Assembly (NCBI RefSeq): GCF_005233835.1
Contig: NZ_SZQA01000009.1
Location: 1 to 64,000, forward strand
From: Herbidospora galbida
GTDB taxonomy: Bacteria; Actinomycetota; Actinomycetes; Streptosporangiales; Streptosporangiaceae
Length of the DNA: 64,000 bases
Reading direction: 5' to 3'
The position numbers were made by a program, and so were the translations under genes. This document shows positions 26,401 through 34,980 of the stretch, piece by piece. Under the pieces are notes generated by a model. The model did not search any database and was not told where the DNA came from. It saw only the letters and a program-made list of their open reading frames with translations. Every line of letters starts with the position of its first letter. Positions within the stretch are counted from its first letter, which is position 1.

Positions 26401-27123
26401 CTCGACCTGCTCGGCCGTCAGCTCCGCCGTCGGGTTGCGCCGGATGAAGCCGGGGATCCGCCTCGGGTAGGCCACGGTCAAGCCCTCGCCGCTGACCACG
26501 CCTGCCCTGTTGGCGATCGTGCACCCGTGCAACGCGAGCACCGGGCTGATGGTGACCGGGATGCCGGTCTCCTTCGACAGCACCTCGGCCAGGTCGGTCG
26601 CGGCCCCGATGAGGCCCTTGGCGACGCTGGTGCCGTACTTCTCGTCGAAGAAGAGGCGCTTGCCGTGCTTGGCCACGATCGTGTCGGGTGAGTAGGCCTC
26701 GTTGTCGACGATCCACAGGCCGCCCGGCCCGATGATCAGATGGTCGACCGAGGCCTTGCCCGGCACGGCGCGGCCGTCCATCACGTGGTAGCCGCGACGG
26801 CGGAGCATCGCCCGCAGGAGGCGGCCGGTGCGGACCTCGCCCCGGCGTTTCCCCCGCCAGACGGCGGTGCGTTCGTGGGACCGCCAGGCGATGAAGGCGT
26901 CGGTGCCGCCCGCCAGTCCGGCGAGGACGATCCCGGTGGCGACGACGTTCCAGCCGAATCTGCCGGCGAGGAGGCTTCCGGCGATGAGCCCGGCGACCGC
27001 GTAGGCGGCCCGGAGCCGGAGACGGTTCTTCCGGCCGGCGAGCCAGAAGGTCAAGTACAGGTTCTGCGGCGACGAACCGGTGAACTTGTCGTCGCGCGGG
27101 ACATAGATGGACCCGTTGGGCAC
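26356..27123 (-). CDS. NERD (nuclease-related domain) membrane protein
   Basis: The 255-residue protein from GTG 27123 has two hydrophobic segments at about residues 38-75. A NERD domain follows, with VDHLIIGPGGLWIVDNEAY near 125-143 and residues resembling a PD-(D/E)XK fold. NERD proteins are predicted nucleases or DNA-processing proteins of uncertain role. Its tail overlaps the LtrA gene in the convergent direction. No other defence genes adjoin it. Confidence 0.82.
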   Translation of the reverse strand: MPNGSIYVPRDDKFTGSSPQNLYLTFWLAGRKNRLRLRAAYAVAGLIAGSLLAGRFGWNVVATGIVLAGLAGGTDAFIAWRSHERTAVWRGKRRGEVRTGRLLRAMLRRRGYHVMDGRAVPGKASVDHLIIGPGGLWIVDNEAYSPDTIVAKHGKRLFFDEKYGTSVAKGLIGAATDLAEVLSKETGIPVTISPVLALHGCTIANRAGVVSGEGLTVAYPRRIPGFIRRNPTAELTAEQVELLGRTAARILRRMR

Positions 27124-27140
27124 CCTGCACTCCCGGTTAG

Positions 27141-27159
27141 TTAGGACTGCTTTGCCTAA
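27141..27159. promoter_or_regulatory. 19-base palindromic site resembling an actinobacterial iron box
   Basis: TTAGG-9 bp-CCTAA forms a 19-base site upstream of the NERD start. The outer five bases on each side equal the DmdR/IdeR iron-box consensus, but only three of the nine inner bases agree. The assignment is tentative. Confidence 0.3.
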
Positions 27160-27169
27160 GGCGTACCCG

Positions 27170-27192
27170 ATCGGGGATTCCAGATCCCCGAT
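27170..27192. repeat. Inverted repeat, 9-base arms
   Basis: ATCGGGGAT and ATCCCCGAT flank a five-base loop in the spacer between the NERD and TetR genes. It may be a second operator or a hairpin in a leader. No regulator is assigned. Confidence 0.45.
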
Positions 27193-27245
27193 GGTGAGGG
27201 AACTAGCACACTTACGCCACCACCGCCGGAAACGACCTCGTCTTG

Positions 27246-27261
27246 ACCGACCAGTCGGTAT
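27246..27261. promoter_or_regulatory. TetR operator, site 1 (upstream of the TetR gene)
   Basis: ACCGACCAGTCGGTAT contains the perfect palindrome ACCGAC-CA-GTCGGT (27246-27259). It lies about 30 bases before the TetR start. A near-identical 16-base string occurs at 32537-32552 before the phosphotransferase/acyl-CoA dehydrogenase operon. The shared motif argues that this TetR controls both units. Confidence 0.6.
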
Positions 27262-27288
27262 GCTGGTCGTCGATCAGAGGAGGCCGGC

Positions 27289-27888
27289 ATGGCGCGTTTG
27301 GGCACGTCCGTCGAAGAACCGGTACGCCAGCGGTTGCTGTCGGCGGCGACGCGCCTGTTCGCCGAGAAGGGCTTCGAGAGCACTTCCGTCCAGGAAATCG
27401 TAGCGGCCGCCGGCGTCACAAAAGGGGCGATGTACCACTATTTCGACTCGAAAGATGATCTTCTTCAGGAGATCTACGGACGGGTCCTGCGCATGCAGAT
27501 GGACCGCCTGCAGCGTTTCGCCGACGGTGAGGGGACCGTCGCGGAGCGCCTGCACGCGGCAGCCGCCGATGTGATCAATACCACAGTCGACAACCTGGAC
27601 GATTCGAAGATCTTTTTCAGGTCCAATCATCAGCTGGCCCCCGACACCCGCAAGATCGTCCGCGCCGAACGCCGCCGCTACCACGAACGCTTCCGCGACC
27701 TTGTGATCGAGGGCCAGCAAGAGGGCGTGTTCCGCGACGACGTCCCGGCCGAGATGGTGGTCGACTTCTTCTTCGGCTCCGTCCACCACCTCGGCACCTG
27801 GTACCACCCCGACGGCCCGCTCACGGGCGGCGAGGTCGGCCGCTACTTCGCCGACCTCCTCCTCCGCTCGCTCACGCCGGCGAGCTGA
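27289..27888 (+). CDS. TetR-family regulator of the adjacent acyl-CoA dehydrogenase operon
   Basis: The 199-residue protein has a TetR helix-turn-helix at about residues 14-60, with VQEIVAAAGVTKGAMYHYFD. A C-terminal domain of the kind found in FadR/KstR2-like lipid regulators follows. AGAGGAGG precedes the ATG. A palindrome just upstream recurs before the convergent operon's first gene at 32523, so autoregulation plus control of acyl-CoA catabolism is likely. The ligand is probably an acyl-CoA, by family analogy. Confidence 0.9.
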   Translation: MARLGTSVEEPVRQRLLSAATRLFAEKGFESTSVQEIVAAAGVTKGAMYHYFDSKDDLLQEIYGRVLRMQMDRLQRFADGEGTVAERLHAAAADVINTTVDNLDDSKIFFRSNHQLAPDTRKIVRAERRRYHERFRDLVIEGQQEGVFRDDVPAEMVVDFFFGSVHHLGTWYHPDGPLTGGEVGRYFADLLLRSLTPAS

Positions 27889-28052
27889 CCCGCCGACCGT
27901 CTGCTCCGGCCGCTCACACCGTCAGGCTCGCCCGTTCTCATTCTCCGTTACGGCTCCGCCCACCCGACCCCGCCCGCCGCCCCGCCTTGCGCCGCGACCG
28001 GCGCTGACCGGCCGCACCCACCGCGCCGGGTGACGACCCCCGGCCGTGCCGA

Positions 28053-29144
28053 CTACTCCGGTCCCGGCAGGCCGACCAAGGGCGCGAGAGCAGTCCGATG
28101 GTCGCCGGGGGTGCCGAAGGCGATCGCGTCGGCCTTGGCGCGCTTCAGGTAGAGGTGGATGGGATGCTCCCAGGTCATCCCGATGCCTCCATGAAGCTGC
28201 AGGGCCTCCTCCGCGGCCCGTACCGCGACCTCGCCGCAGTGGGCGGCGGCGACCGCCACGGCCACGCGGGCATCGCCCCCGGCGGCGAGCTGGTCGGCGG
28301 CGTTGCGCGCCGCCGCCCGGGCGCCCGCGACTTCCAGCCACAGGTCGGCGAGCCGGTGCTTGAGCGCCTGGAACGACCCGACGGGCCGCGCGAACTGCCG
28401 CCGCTCCTTCAGGTAGCCCACTGTGGCGGCGAGACACCACTCCGCGATCCCCACCTGCTCGGACGCGAGCAACCCGGCCGCGAACAACAGCGCGTCCGGC
28501 ACCGACCCCCCGTCGAGCACCATGGCGGGAGCCCGCTCGAACGTGACCGTGGCCAGCGGCCGCGTCACGTCGAGGGACACCACCGGCTCGATCCGCGCGT
28601 GCGCGCTTTCGACCAGGGCCACCAGGCCGCCGTCGCCCGGCACCACGAGCAGGTCTGCGCCGAGGGCGCCGGCGACCCCGGTGAACCGGCCGCTCACCCT
28701 CTCGTTCTCCAGGATCACCGCGGCGGCGACCGCCGATTGCCCTGCGGCCGGGTCGGCGTCGACCACGGCAGCCGGGACGTCGCGATAGGGCGACGCGGCC
28801 AGGGACACGCACAAGGCCGCCGTAGCCTCGCCAGACGCCAGCCGGGAGATATCGGCATATCCCGCGTCGACCAGCACCCGGGTCGCCAGCACCGACGAGG
28901 TCAGGAACGGCACGGGGGTGCCCGCCCGCCCCAGCTCCTCCAGCACGACCGCGACCTCGCGGGCCGACGCGCCGGCGCCGCCCAGGTCCTCGGGCACCAG
29001 CAGGCCCGCCACGCCGATGTCGCGGGCCAGCCCGTGCCAGGCCGCCGGGTTCTCGCCCTCGGCGGCGACGGGGGCCTTGTCGGCGAGGAGGTCGCGGACG
29101 GCGGTCCGCAGTTCCTCCTCGACCTCCGTGTAGAGCAGGGTCAT
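28053..29144 (-). CDS. Acyl-CoA dehydrogenase family protein (small subunit type)
   Basis: The 363-residue protein has acyl-CoA dehydrogenase N-terminal, middle and C-terminal domains, with LLVPEDLGGAGASAREVAVV and EEALQLHGGIGMTWEHPIHLY. The short length and weak catalytic-base region resemble the partner subunits of heteromeric FadE pairs in actinobacterial sterol and branched-chain catabolism. ATG 29144 overlaps the upstream dehydrogenase stop (ATGA), supporting a heteromer with it. The substrate is unknown. Confidence 0.85.
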   Translation of the reverse strand: MTLLYTEVEEELRTAVRDLLADKAPVAAEGENPAAWHGLARDIGVAGLLVPEDLGGAGASAREVAVVLEELGRAGTPVPFLTSSVLATRVLVDAGYADISRLASGEATAALCVSLAASPYRDVPAAVVDADPAAGQSAVAAAVILENERVSGRFTGVAGALGADLLVVPGDGGLVALVESAHARIEPVVSLDVTRPLATVTFERAPAMVLDGGSVPDALLFAAGLLASEQVGIAEWCLAATVGYLKERRQFARPVGSFQALKHRLADLWLEVAGARAAARNAADQLAAGGDARVAVAVAAAHCGEVAVRAAEEALQLHGGIGMTWEHPIHLYLKRAKADAIAFGTPGDHRTALAPLVGLPGPE

Positions 29145-30313
29145 CGAGGCAGGTCCTTCCAGGGCGCGGCGACGTCGGTGCGGGGTTCCGCCGGCAGCCC
29201 GAGCACCCGCTCGGCCACGATGTTGCGGAGGATCTCGGAGGTGCCGCCCTCGATCGAGTTGCCCTTGGCCCGCAGGTAGCGGTAGCCCGCCCCGCGGCCG
29301 AGGAAGTCGACCCCGTCGGCGCGGCGGAAGGTCCAGTCGTCGTAGGTCAGGCCGTCTTCGCGCAGGAACTCGACCTCCAGGGCCGAGACCTCCTGGTGGT
29401 GCCGGGCGAACAGCAGCTTCATGCCCGACCCCTCGGGGCCGGGGTGCCCGGCGAGGAGCTGCTCGCGCAGGCGCTGCCCGGTCAGCCGCATCACCTCGCC
29501 CTGCACCCACAGCTCCAGCGCCCGCCGGTGCAGGTCGTGGCTGCGCAGGTCGGGGCGGGCCTGCCAGGCCTCGGTGAAGACACCCATCATGGTCCGGCGC
29601 GGCGAGCCGGACGCGCCGATGGCCACCCGCTCGTTCATCAGCGTCGTCTGGGCCACCCGCCAGCCGTCGCCGACCTCGCCGAGCCGCAGGTCGTCGCCGA
29701 GCCGGACGCCGGTCAGGAAGACCTCGTTGAACTCGGCCTCGCCGGTGATCTGGCGCAGCGGCCGGACCTCCACGCCGGGGTCTTCCATGTCACACACGAA
29801 GTAGGTCAGGCCCCGGTGTTTGGGCAGGTCGGGGTCGTGCCGGGCGACCAGGATGCCCCAGCGGGCGAGGTGCGCGCTGGACGTCCAGACCTTCTGGCCG
29901 TCGACGATCCAGTCGTCGCCGTCGCGGACCGCCCGGGTCGCCAGCCCGGCCAGGTCGGAACCGGCGCCCGGCTCGGAGAAGAGCTGGCACCAGACCTCCT
30001 CCCCGGTCCAGAGGGGGCGCAGGAAGCGCTTCTTCTGCTCCTCGGTGCCGTAGGCGAGGATCGTCGGCGCGGCCATGCCGAGGCCGATGCCGATGCGGCC
30101 GGGATTGTTGTCGGGCGTGCCCCGGAACAGCTGGTCGACGACCCCCTGGAGGTCGCGCGGGGCGCCCAGGCCGCCCAGCCCTTCGGGAAAGTGCACCCAG
30201 GCCAGCCCGGCGTCGAACCTGGCCCTCAGCCAGTCGAGCGGGCTCAGCCCGGAAGGGTCGTGCTCGGCCAGGAACGCCTCCGCGCGCTGCCTGACCGTGG
30301 TCGCGTCCACCAC
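29141..30313 (-). CDS. Acyl-CoA dehydrogenase family protein
   Basis: GTG 30313, with AGGGGA upstream, gives 390 residues (GTG 30310 is the alternative). The FAD-binding blocks WCQLFSEPGAGSDLAG and DDWIVDGQKVWTSSAH and the C-terminal SIEGGTSEILRNIVAERVLG are typical of acyl-CoA dehydrogenases. It probably forms a complex with the product of the overlapping downstream gene. It oxidises an acyl-CoA at the alpha-beta bond, passing electrons to ETF. The chain type is not deducible. Confidence 0.88.
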   Translation of the reverse strand: MVDATTVRQRAEAFLAEHDPSGLSPLDWLRARFDAGLAWVHFPEGLGGLGAPRDLQGVVDQLFRGTPDNNPGRIGIGLGMAAPTILAYGTEEQKKRFLRPLWTGEEVWCQLFSEPGAGSDLAGLATRAVRDGDDWIVDGQKVWTSSAHLARWGILVARHDPDLPKHRGLTYFVCDMEDPGVEVRPLRQITGEAEFNEVFLTGVRLGDDLRLGEVGDGWRVAQTTLMNERVAIGASGSPRRTMMGVFTEAWQARPDLRSHDLHRRALELWVQGEVMRLTGQRLREQLLAGHPGPEGSGMKLLFARHHQEVSALEVEFLREDGLTYDDWTFRRADGVDFLGRGAGYRYLRAKGNSIEGGTSEILRNIVAERVLGLPAEPRTDVAAPWKDLPR

Positions 30314-30381
30314 GTGATTCCCCTGTCTGATGCCGTGCCAAAGTCGTACCGCACCGGGTCGTTGATCCGGTATCGGTGGAA

Positions 30382-31575
30382 TCACGTGTGCTTCTTCAGC
30401 TCCCGGTACGCCAGGGAGCGCTTGTGGACCTCGTCGGGGCCGTCGGCGAAGCGCAGGCTGCGGGCGCCCGCCCACAGCGCGGCCAGCGGGAAGTCCTGGC
30501 TGACGCCGCCCGCGCCGTGAACCTGGACGGCCTTGTCGAGGATCCACTCGACCGCGATCGGCGTGGCGATCTTGATGGCCTGGATCTCGGTGTGCGCGCC
30601 CTGGTTGCCGACGGTGTCCATCAGCCAGGCCGTCTTCAGCACGAGCAGCCGCAGCTGCTCGACCTTGACCCGCGACTCGGCGATCCAGTCCTGGACGACC
30701 CCCTGCTGCGCCACCGGCTTCCCGAAGGCGGTCCGGGCGAGTGCCCGCCGGCACATCATCTCGATGGCCCGTTCGGCCATGCCGATGAGGCGCATGCAGT
30801 GGTGGATGCGGCCCGGCCCCAGACGCGCCTGGGCGATGGCGAACCCGCCGCCCTCCTCGCCGATCAGGTTCGCCGCCGGGACCCGGACGTCCTCGAAGAT
30901 CACTTCGGCGTGGCCGCCGTGGTCGTTGTCGGTGTAGCCGAAGACCGACATGCCGCGCTTGACGGTCAGGCCGGGGGTGTCGCGCGGGACCAGGATCTGG
31001 CTCTGCTGCCGGTGCTTGGGCGCCTCGGGGTCGGTCTTGCCCATCACGATGAAGACCGCGCAGTTCGGGTTCATCGCCCCGGTGATGAACCACTTGCGGC
31101 CATTGATGACGTACTCGTCGCCGTCGCGGACGATCGAGGTGGCGATGTTGGTCGCGTCGGAGGAGGCCACGTCGGGTTCGGTCATCGCGAACGCCGAGCG
31201 GATCTCGCCGTTCAGCAGCGGTTCGAGCCACCGTTTGCGCTGGTCGTCGGTGCCGAACTGGTGCAGCACCTCCATGTTCCCGGTGTCGGGGGCGGCGCAG
31301 TTGGTCGCGACCGGCGCGATGGCCGGAGATCGGCCCATGATCTCGGCGAGGGGGGCGTACTGGAGGTTGGTGAGGCCCTCGCCCGGCAGGAACAGGTTCC
31401 AGAGGCCGCGTCTCCTGGCCTCGGCCTTCAGCTCCTCGATGATCGGCGGGGCGCTCCAGCCCGAGTCGCGGGCCTGCTCCTCGAAGAGCGGTTCGGCCGG
31501 GTAGACGTGCTCTTCCATGAACGCCTCGAGCTTCTCGCGGTGTTCATGAGTGGTCGCGTCGAAGGCGAAATCCAT
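30382..31575 (-). CDS. Acyl-CoA dehydrogenase family protein (ACAD10/11-like)
   Basis: The 397-residue protein contains [19 protein letters not shown] and [19 protein letters not shown], the FAD and substrate-binding regions, and ends with [14 protein letters not shown]. These sequences are typical of the ACAD10/11-like group. Genes of this group commonly stand beside an aminoglycoside-phosphotransferase-like gene, as here with a three-base gap. In ACAD10/11 systems the kinase part phosphorylates a 4-hydroxyacyl-CoA before dehydration. That activity is an inference for this pair. Confidence 0.88.
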   Translation of the reverse strand: MDFAFDATTHEHREKLEAFMEEHVYPAEPLFEEQARDSGWSAPPIIEELKAEARRRGLWNLFLPGEGLTNLQYAPLAEIMGRSPAIAPVATNCAAPDTGNMEVLHQFGTDDQRKRWLEPLLNGEIRSAFAMTEPDVASSDATNIATSIVRDGDEYVINGRKWFITGAMNPNCAVFIVMGKTDPEAPKHRQQSQILVPRDTPGLTVKRGMSVFGYTDNDHGGHAEVIFEDVRVPAANLIGEEGGGFAIAQARLGPGRIHHCMRLIGMAERAIEMMCRRALARTAFGKPVAQQGVVQDWIAESRVKVEQLRLLVLKTAWLMDTVGNQGAHTEIQAIKIATPIAVEWILDKAVQVHGAGGVSQDFPLAALWAGARSLRFADGPDEVHKRSLAYRELKKHT

Positions 31576-31578
31576 CTG

Positions 31579-32523
31579 TCAGACCTCCCGAAGGCCGCGC
31601 TCGACGAGCGGCGCGACGATGTCCCCGATGTCGGCGAACCCGTCGCCGACGGTCAGCCCCTGGGTGAAGCGGAAGTGGATGCCCTCGGTGATGACCGCGA
31701 GCTTGAAGCAGGCCAGCCCGACGTACCAGCCCAGCCGCGACACGTCGCGCCCGGATTCGGCGGCGTAGCGGGCGGCCAGCGCGGCGATGTCGACCTCGCC
31801 GCCGAGCCCGCCGACGTCGAGGTGCGGGAAGTCGGAGTAGAGCAGGAACAGCGCCACGTCGGTGAGGGGGTCGCCGAGGGTCGACATCTCCCAGTCGAGC
31901 ACCGCCGCGACCCGCCCGTCGCGGATCAGCGTGTTCCCGAGCTTGAAGTCGCCGTGGACGATCGCCGGCGCCCCCGACGCCGGCACGTCCTTGGCGAGCC
32001 GGGCGAACAGCTCGTCGATCCCGCCGACCTCGCGGCTGCGCGAGGCATCGAGCTGCCGCTTCCAGCGCTTGACCTGCCGGTCGAGGAACCCGTCGGGCCG
32101 CCCGAAGTCGCCCAGGCCCACCTCGCCCGGGTCGATCACGTGCAGCCGCGCCAGTACGCCGACCAGATGCTCCCCCACCTCGGGGGTGAGGCGGGTGGGC
32201 GTGCCCTCGACGTACTCCATGACGTAGAAGGGGGCGCCGACCACCTCGACGTCGTCGCAGAAGTGGTACATGCGCGGCACCGGCACGTCGGTGTCCTGGA
32301 GGGCGCCCATCACGCGGAACTCCCGCCCCATGTCGTGGGCGGTGGCCAGCACGTGGCCGAGCGGCGGCCGGCGCACCACGACCGTGCGGTCGGCGTCGCG
32401 GACGACGTAGGTGAGGTTCGACTTGCCGCCCTCGATCAGTTCGGCGGTCAGCGGGCCACGGGTGACACCGGCCTCAGAGAGGCGGGCGGCGAGACGGTCG
32501 AGGTCGAGTCCGGGCACTGTCAC
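31579..32523 (-). CDS. APH/choline-kinase-like phosphotransferase (ACAD10/11 partner)
   Basis: From GTG 32523 (or GTG 32517) the product is 314 residues. Kinase features are IVHGDFKLGNTLI (catalytic Asp and Asn) and VLDWEMSTLGDPLTDV (metal-binding Asp). It resembles the N-terminal kinase domain of ACAD10/11 and is the first gene of the operon with three acyl-CoA dehydrogenases. No ribosome site is evident and the candidate operator is only 12 bases upstream, so the mRNA may be leaderless. Antibiotic phosphorylation is unlikely in this context. Confidence 0.85.
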   Translation of the reverse strand: MTVPGLDLDRLAARLSEAGVTRGPLTAELIEGGKSNLTYVVRDADRTVVVRRPPLGHVLATAHDMGREFRVMGALQDTDVPVPRMYHFCDDVEVVGAPFYVMEYVEGTPTRLTPEVGEHLVGVLARLHVIDPGEVGLGDFGRPDGFLDRQVKRWKRQLDASRSREVGGIDELFARLAKDVPASGAPAIVHGDFKLGNTLIRDGRVAAVLDWEMSTLGDPLTDVALFLLYSDFPHLDVGGLGGEVDIAALAARYAAESGRDVSRLGWYVGLACFKLAVITEGIHFRFTQGLTVGDGFADIGDIVAPLVERGLREV

Positions 32524-32534
32524 AGCTCGCGAGC

Positions 32535-32552
32535 ATACCGACCAGCCGGTAT
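32535..32552. promoter_or_regulatory. TetR operator, site 2 (upstream of the phosphotransferase/ACAD operon)
   Basis: ATACCGACCAGCCGGTAT is an inverted repeat with eight-base arms and one mismatch. It matches the site before the TetR gene at 15 of 16 shared positions. It overlaps the expected promoter of the minus-strand operon. Confidence 0.6.
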
Positions 32553-32679
32553 GAGTGTCGACGACACTCGGGGGTGACAGAGGCAACCGAAAGGATTTTT
32601 CTGGATATATCAGGACATGGACCTATCAGGTCTCGGTGCTTTGACCGGACCGGCCCCCACGACCCTAGGGTGACCCCCC

Positions 32680-33255
32680 ATGGAACCGACGTTCTTCGAG
32701 CATCCCGACGAGTTCTACGCCTGGCTGGCCGCCAACCACGCCGCCGAGACGGAGTTGTGGGTCGGCTTCCACAAGCGTTCCACCGGCAGGCCGAGCCTCA
32801 CCTGGCCCGAGTCGGTCGACCAGGCGCTCTGCTTCGGCTGGATCGACGGCGTGCGCAAGAGCCTCGGTCCCGAGTCCTACGTGATCCGCTTCACCCCCAG
32901 GAAGCCGCGCAGCACGTGGAGCTCGGTGAACATCAACCGCATCCGCGAGCTGATCGACCTGGGGGTCGTCCACCAGGCGGGGCTGGCGGCCTTCGAGTCC
33001 CGCAGTGAGGACCGTTCGGAGATCTACAGCTACGAGCAGCGCCAAGCCGCCGAGCTGCCCGAGGAGTACGCCGCCCGGTTCCAGGAGGACAAGGCCGCCT
33101 GGGACTGGTTCGAGGGTCAGGCCCCCTGGTACCGCCGGACCGCCATCTACTGGGTGATCAGCGCCAAGAAGGAGGAGACCCGGCTGCGCCGCCTGGCCAC
33201 CCTGATCGAGGACTCGGGGGCCGGCCGCCGCATCAAGTCGCTGACCCGCCCTTGA
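32680..33255 (+). CDS. YdeI/OmpD-associated family protein
   Basis: The 191-residue protein has VDQALCFGWIDGVRKSLG near residue 47 and RFTPRKPRSTWSSVNINRI near 70. These are signature blocks of the YdeI/OmpD-associated family, in which some members affect bacteriocin or peptide resistance. No signal peptide is seen. Its 3' end overlaps the convergent TetR gene by 23 bases. The molecular role is unknown. Confidence 0.87.
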   Translation: MEPTFFEHPDEFYAWLAANHAAETELWVGFHKRSTGRPSLTWPESVDQALCFGWIDGVRKSLGPESYVIRFTPRKPRSTWSSVNINRIRELIDLGVVHQAGLAAFESRSEDRSEIYSYEQRQAAELPEEYAARFQEDKAAWDWFEGQAPWYRRTAIYWVISAKKEETRLRRLATLIEDSGAGRRIKSLTRP

Positions 33256-33817
33256 ACACGGCCGACAGGTATTCGGCGAAGGCGGCCCGCAGGTCGTCGA
33301 GCGTGGGAGTGCCCCCGGCGCCGACGACCGCGTCGAACAGCAGGCCCTCGGTGAAGGCGACCAGCTGGCGGCCGTGGCGGGCGGGGTCGGACGTGCCGGC
33401 GGCGGCGAACATGGCGGCGGCCGGTTCGCGGTAGCGGCGGCCGATGTCGTCGTAGACGGCGCGCAGTTCCGGCCGCCGGGTGGCCTCCAGGGCCAGTTCG
33501 TAGCGGGCGACGCTGCGCCGCCGGTCAGGGCCGATCATCTTGTGCGTCGAGACGGCCAGCAGCTCGACCATGGCCTCCCGCCGGTCGACCGGCAGCGGGT
33601 CGACAAGCAGGCTGCCGAAGTGCTCGTCTTCGAGCTCGGTCAGCCGGGCCAGGGCCAGCTCCAGCAGTGCGGCACGGCTGCGGGCGACGTTGGACGTCGA
33701 TCCGGGCGGCAGCCCGGCCGCCGCGTCGACCGCCCGGTGGGTCAGGCCGCGCATGCCCAGGTCGGCGAGGATCCCGATCGCGGCGTCCCCGATGAGTCGT
33801 GCCCGCTCAGTGCTCAC
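33233..33817 (-). CDS. TetR-family regulator divergent from a flavin monooxygenase
   Basis: The 194-residue protein has a TetR helix-turn-helix at about residues 8-52, with GLTHRAVDAAAGLPPGSTSN, and a ligand-binding helical C-terminus. It is transcribed away from the monooxygenase gene; two identical-type palindromes lie between the starts. It is therefore the likely repressor of that gene and of itself. Ligand unknown. Confidence 0.9.
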   Translation of the reverse strand: MSTERARLIGDAAIGILADLGMRGLTHRAVDAAAGLPPGSTSNVARSRAALLELALARLTELEDEHFGSLLVDPLPVDRREAMVELLAVSTHKMIGPDRRRSVARYELALEATRRPELRAVYDDIGRRYREPAAAMFAAAGTSDPARHGRQLVAFTEGLLFDAVVGAGGTPTLDDLRAAFAEYLSAVFKGGSAT

Positions 33818-33825
33818 TTTCGCAG

Positions 33826-33857
33826 ACTACACATGTAGTGCATACTACAGATGTAGT
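33826..33857. promoter_or_regulatory. Twin palindromic operators between TetR and monooxygenase
   Basis: ACTACA-CA-TGTAGT (33826-33839) and ACTACA-GA-TGTAGT (33844-33857) have perfect six-base arms and lie 18 bases apart. This spacing places two dimers along one helix region, as in QacR-type cooperative binding. They fill most of the 56-base divergent spacer. Confidence 0.75.
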
Positions 33858-33873
33858 TTCCCAAGGAGGCATC

Positions 33874-34980
33874 ATGAGACACGCCGTCGTGGTCGGCGCC
33901 GGGATCGGCGGGCTGACCGCAGCAGCCGCACTGCACCAGCAGGGATGGGCGGTGACCGTGCTGGAGCGGGCCGCATCGATCGAACCGGTCGGCGCGGGGC
34001 TGGCGATGGCGCCCAACGCGCTGCGCGCGCTCGACGTGATCGGGGTGGGCGACCAGGTGCGGAAGCTGTCGGCCCTCCAGGGGTCGGCCGGCATCCGGAC
34101 CAAGACCGGCAAGTGGCTCTCGCGCACTAGCGCCGAGGCCGCCGAGGCGCGCTACGGCGACCCGACCGTGCTCCTCCACCGGGCGGTGCTGGCTGAGCTG
34201 CTCGCGGAGCGGGCCCCGGAGATCCAGCTGAACACCCCGGTCGAGTCGGTCACCCCCGAGGGCGTGGTCACCACCGCGAAGGGCGACCTCGAAGCCGACC
34301 TGGTGGTGGCCGCCGACGGCATCCGCTCCCGCATTCGGCAGGCCCTGTTCCCGGCGCTGCCCGGCCCGGTCTACGCGGGCGTGACGAGCTGGCGGGTGAT
34401 CGTCGACGGCACGGCCCTGTCATCGGAGTCGTGGGGCGACGGGCAGGTCTTCGGCATGGCCCCCCTCGCCGGAGACCGGGTCTACGCCTACGCCACCGCG
34501 CCCTCCCCGCCCGGTCTGACCAGCCCCGACGAGCTGGCCGAGCTCAGGCGCCTGTTCGCCGGCTGGCACGACCCCATCCCGGCCCTGCTCGCCCGCGCCG
34601 ACCCGGCGAAGGTCATCCGCACCGACATCCACAGCCTGGAGACCGCTCCCCCGGCCTTCCACTCGGGCCGGGTCGCGCTGCTCGGCGACGCCGCCCACGC
34701 CATGACCCCGAACCTCGGCCAGGGGGCCTGCCAGGCGATCGAGGACGCCGTCACGCTGGCGTACGCGAAGGATCTGGAGAGCTATTCGGCGGCGCGGATG
34801 CCGCGCACGGCGACGATCGTGCAGCGGTCGCGGACCATCGCCCGGATCACCTCCTGGCGCAACCCGGTCGCGACTGCGGCGCGGAACACGATGATCGGCC
34901 TCGCCGGCCGGCTCGGCACCACGGCGATGCTGCGTCAGATGGACGCGGTCCTCGCCTGGGAACCGCCCGTCAGACCGTGA
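33874..34980 (+). CDS. FAD-dependent monooxygenase (class A flavoprotein)
   Basis: From ATG 33874, preceded by AAGGAGG, the product is 368 residues. It has VVVGAGIGGLTAAAAL (FAD Rossmann), the DG motif VVAADGIRSRIR near residue 150, and the GD motif LLGDAAHAMTPNLGQGACQ near 270. This is the aromatic-hydroxylase type group, including salicylate, tetracycline and rifampicin hydroxylases. Control by the divergent TetR suggests induction by its substrate. Drug inactivation or aromatic catabolism are both possible. Confidence 0.9.
   Translation: MRHAVVVGAGIGGLTAAAALHQQGWAVTVLERAASIEPVGAGLAMAPNALRALDVIGVGDQVRKLSALQGSAGIRTKTGKWLSRTSAEAAEARYGDPTVLLHRAVLAELLAERAPEIQLNTPVESVTPEGVVTTAKGDLEADLVVAADGIRSRIRQALFPALPGPVYAGVTSWRVIVDGTALSSESWGDGQVFGMAPLAGDRVYAYATAPSPPGLTSPDELAELRRLFAGWHDPIPALLARADPAKVIRTDIHSLETAPPAFHSGRVALLGDAAHAMTPNLGQGACQAIEDAVTLAYAKDLESYSAARMPRTATIVQRSRTIARITSWRNPVATAARNTMIGLAGRLGTTAMLRQMDAVLAWEPPVRP

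Noticed and set aside
20489-27123. A larger defence island including the DUF262 and NERD genes
   Set aside because: The genes between them (MoxR, VWA, LtrA, tRNA) are not defence genes, and no methylase, toxin, integrase or transposase is present.
31579-32523. Aminoglycoside resistance kinase
   Set aside because: Although the fold is APH-like, it leads an operon of three acyl-CoA dehydrogenases, the usual setting of ACAD10/11-type kinases.
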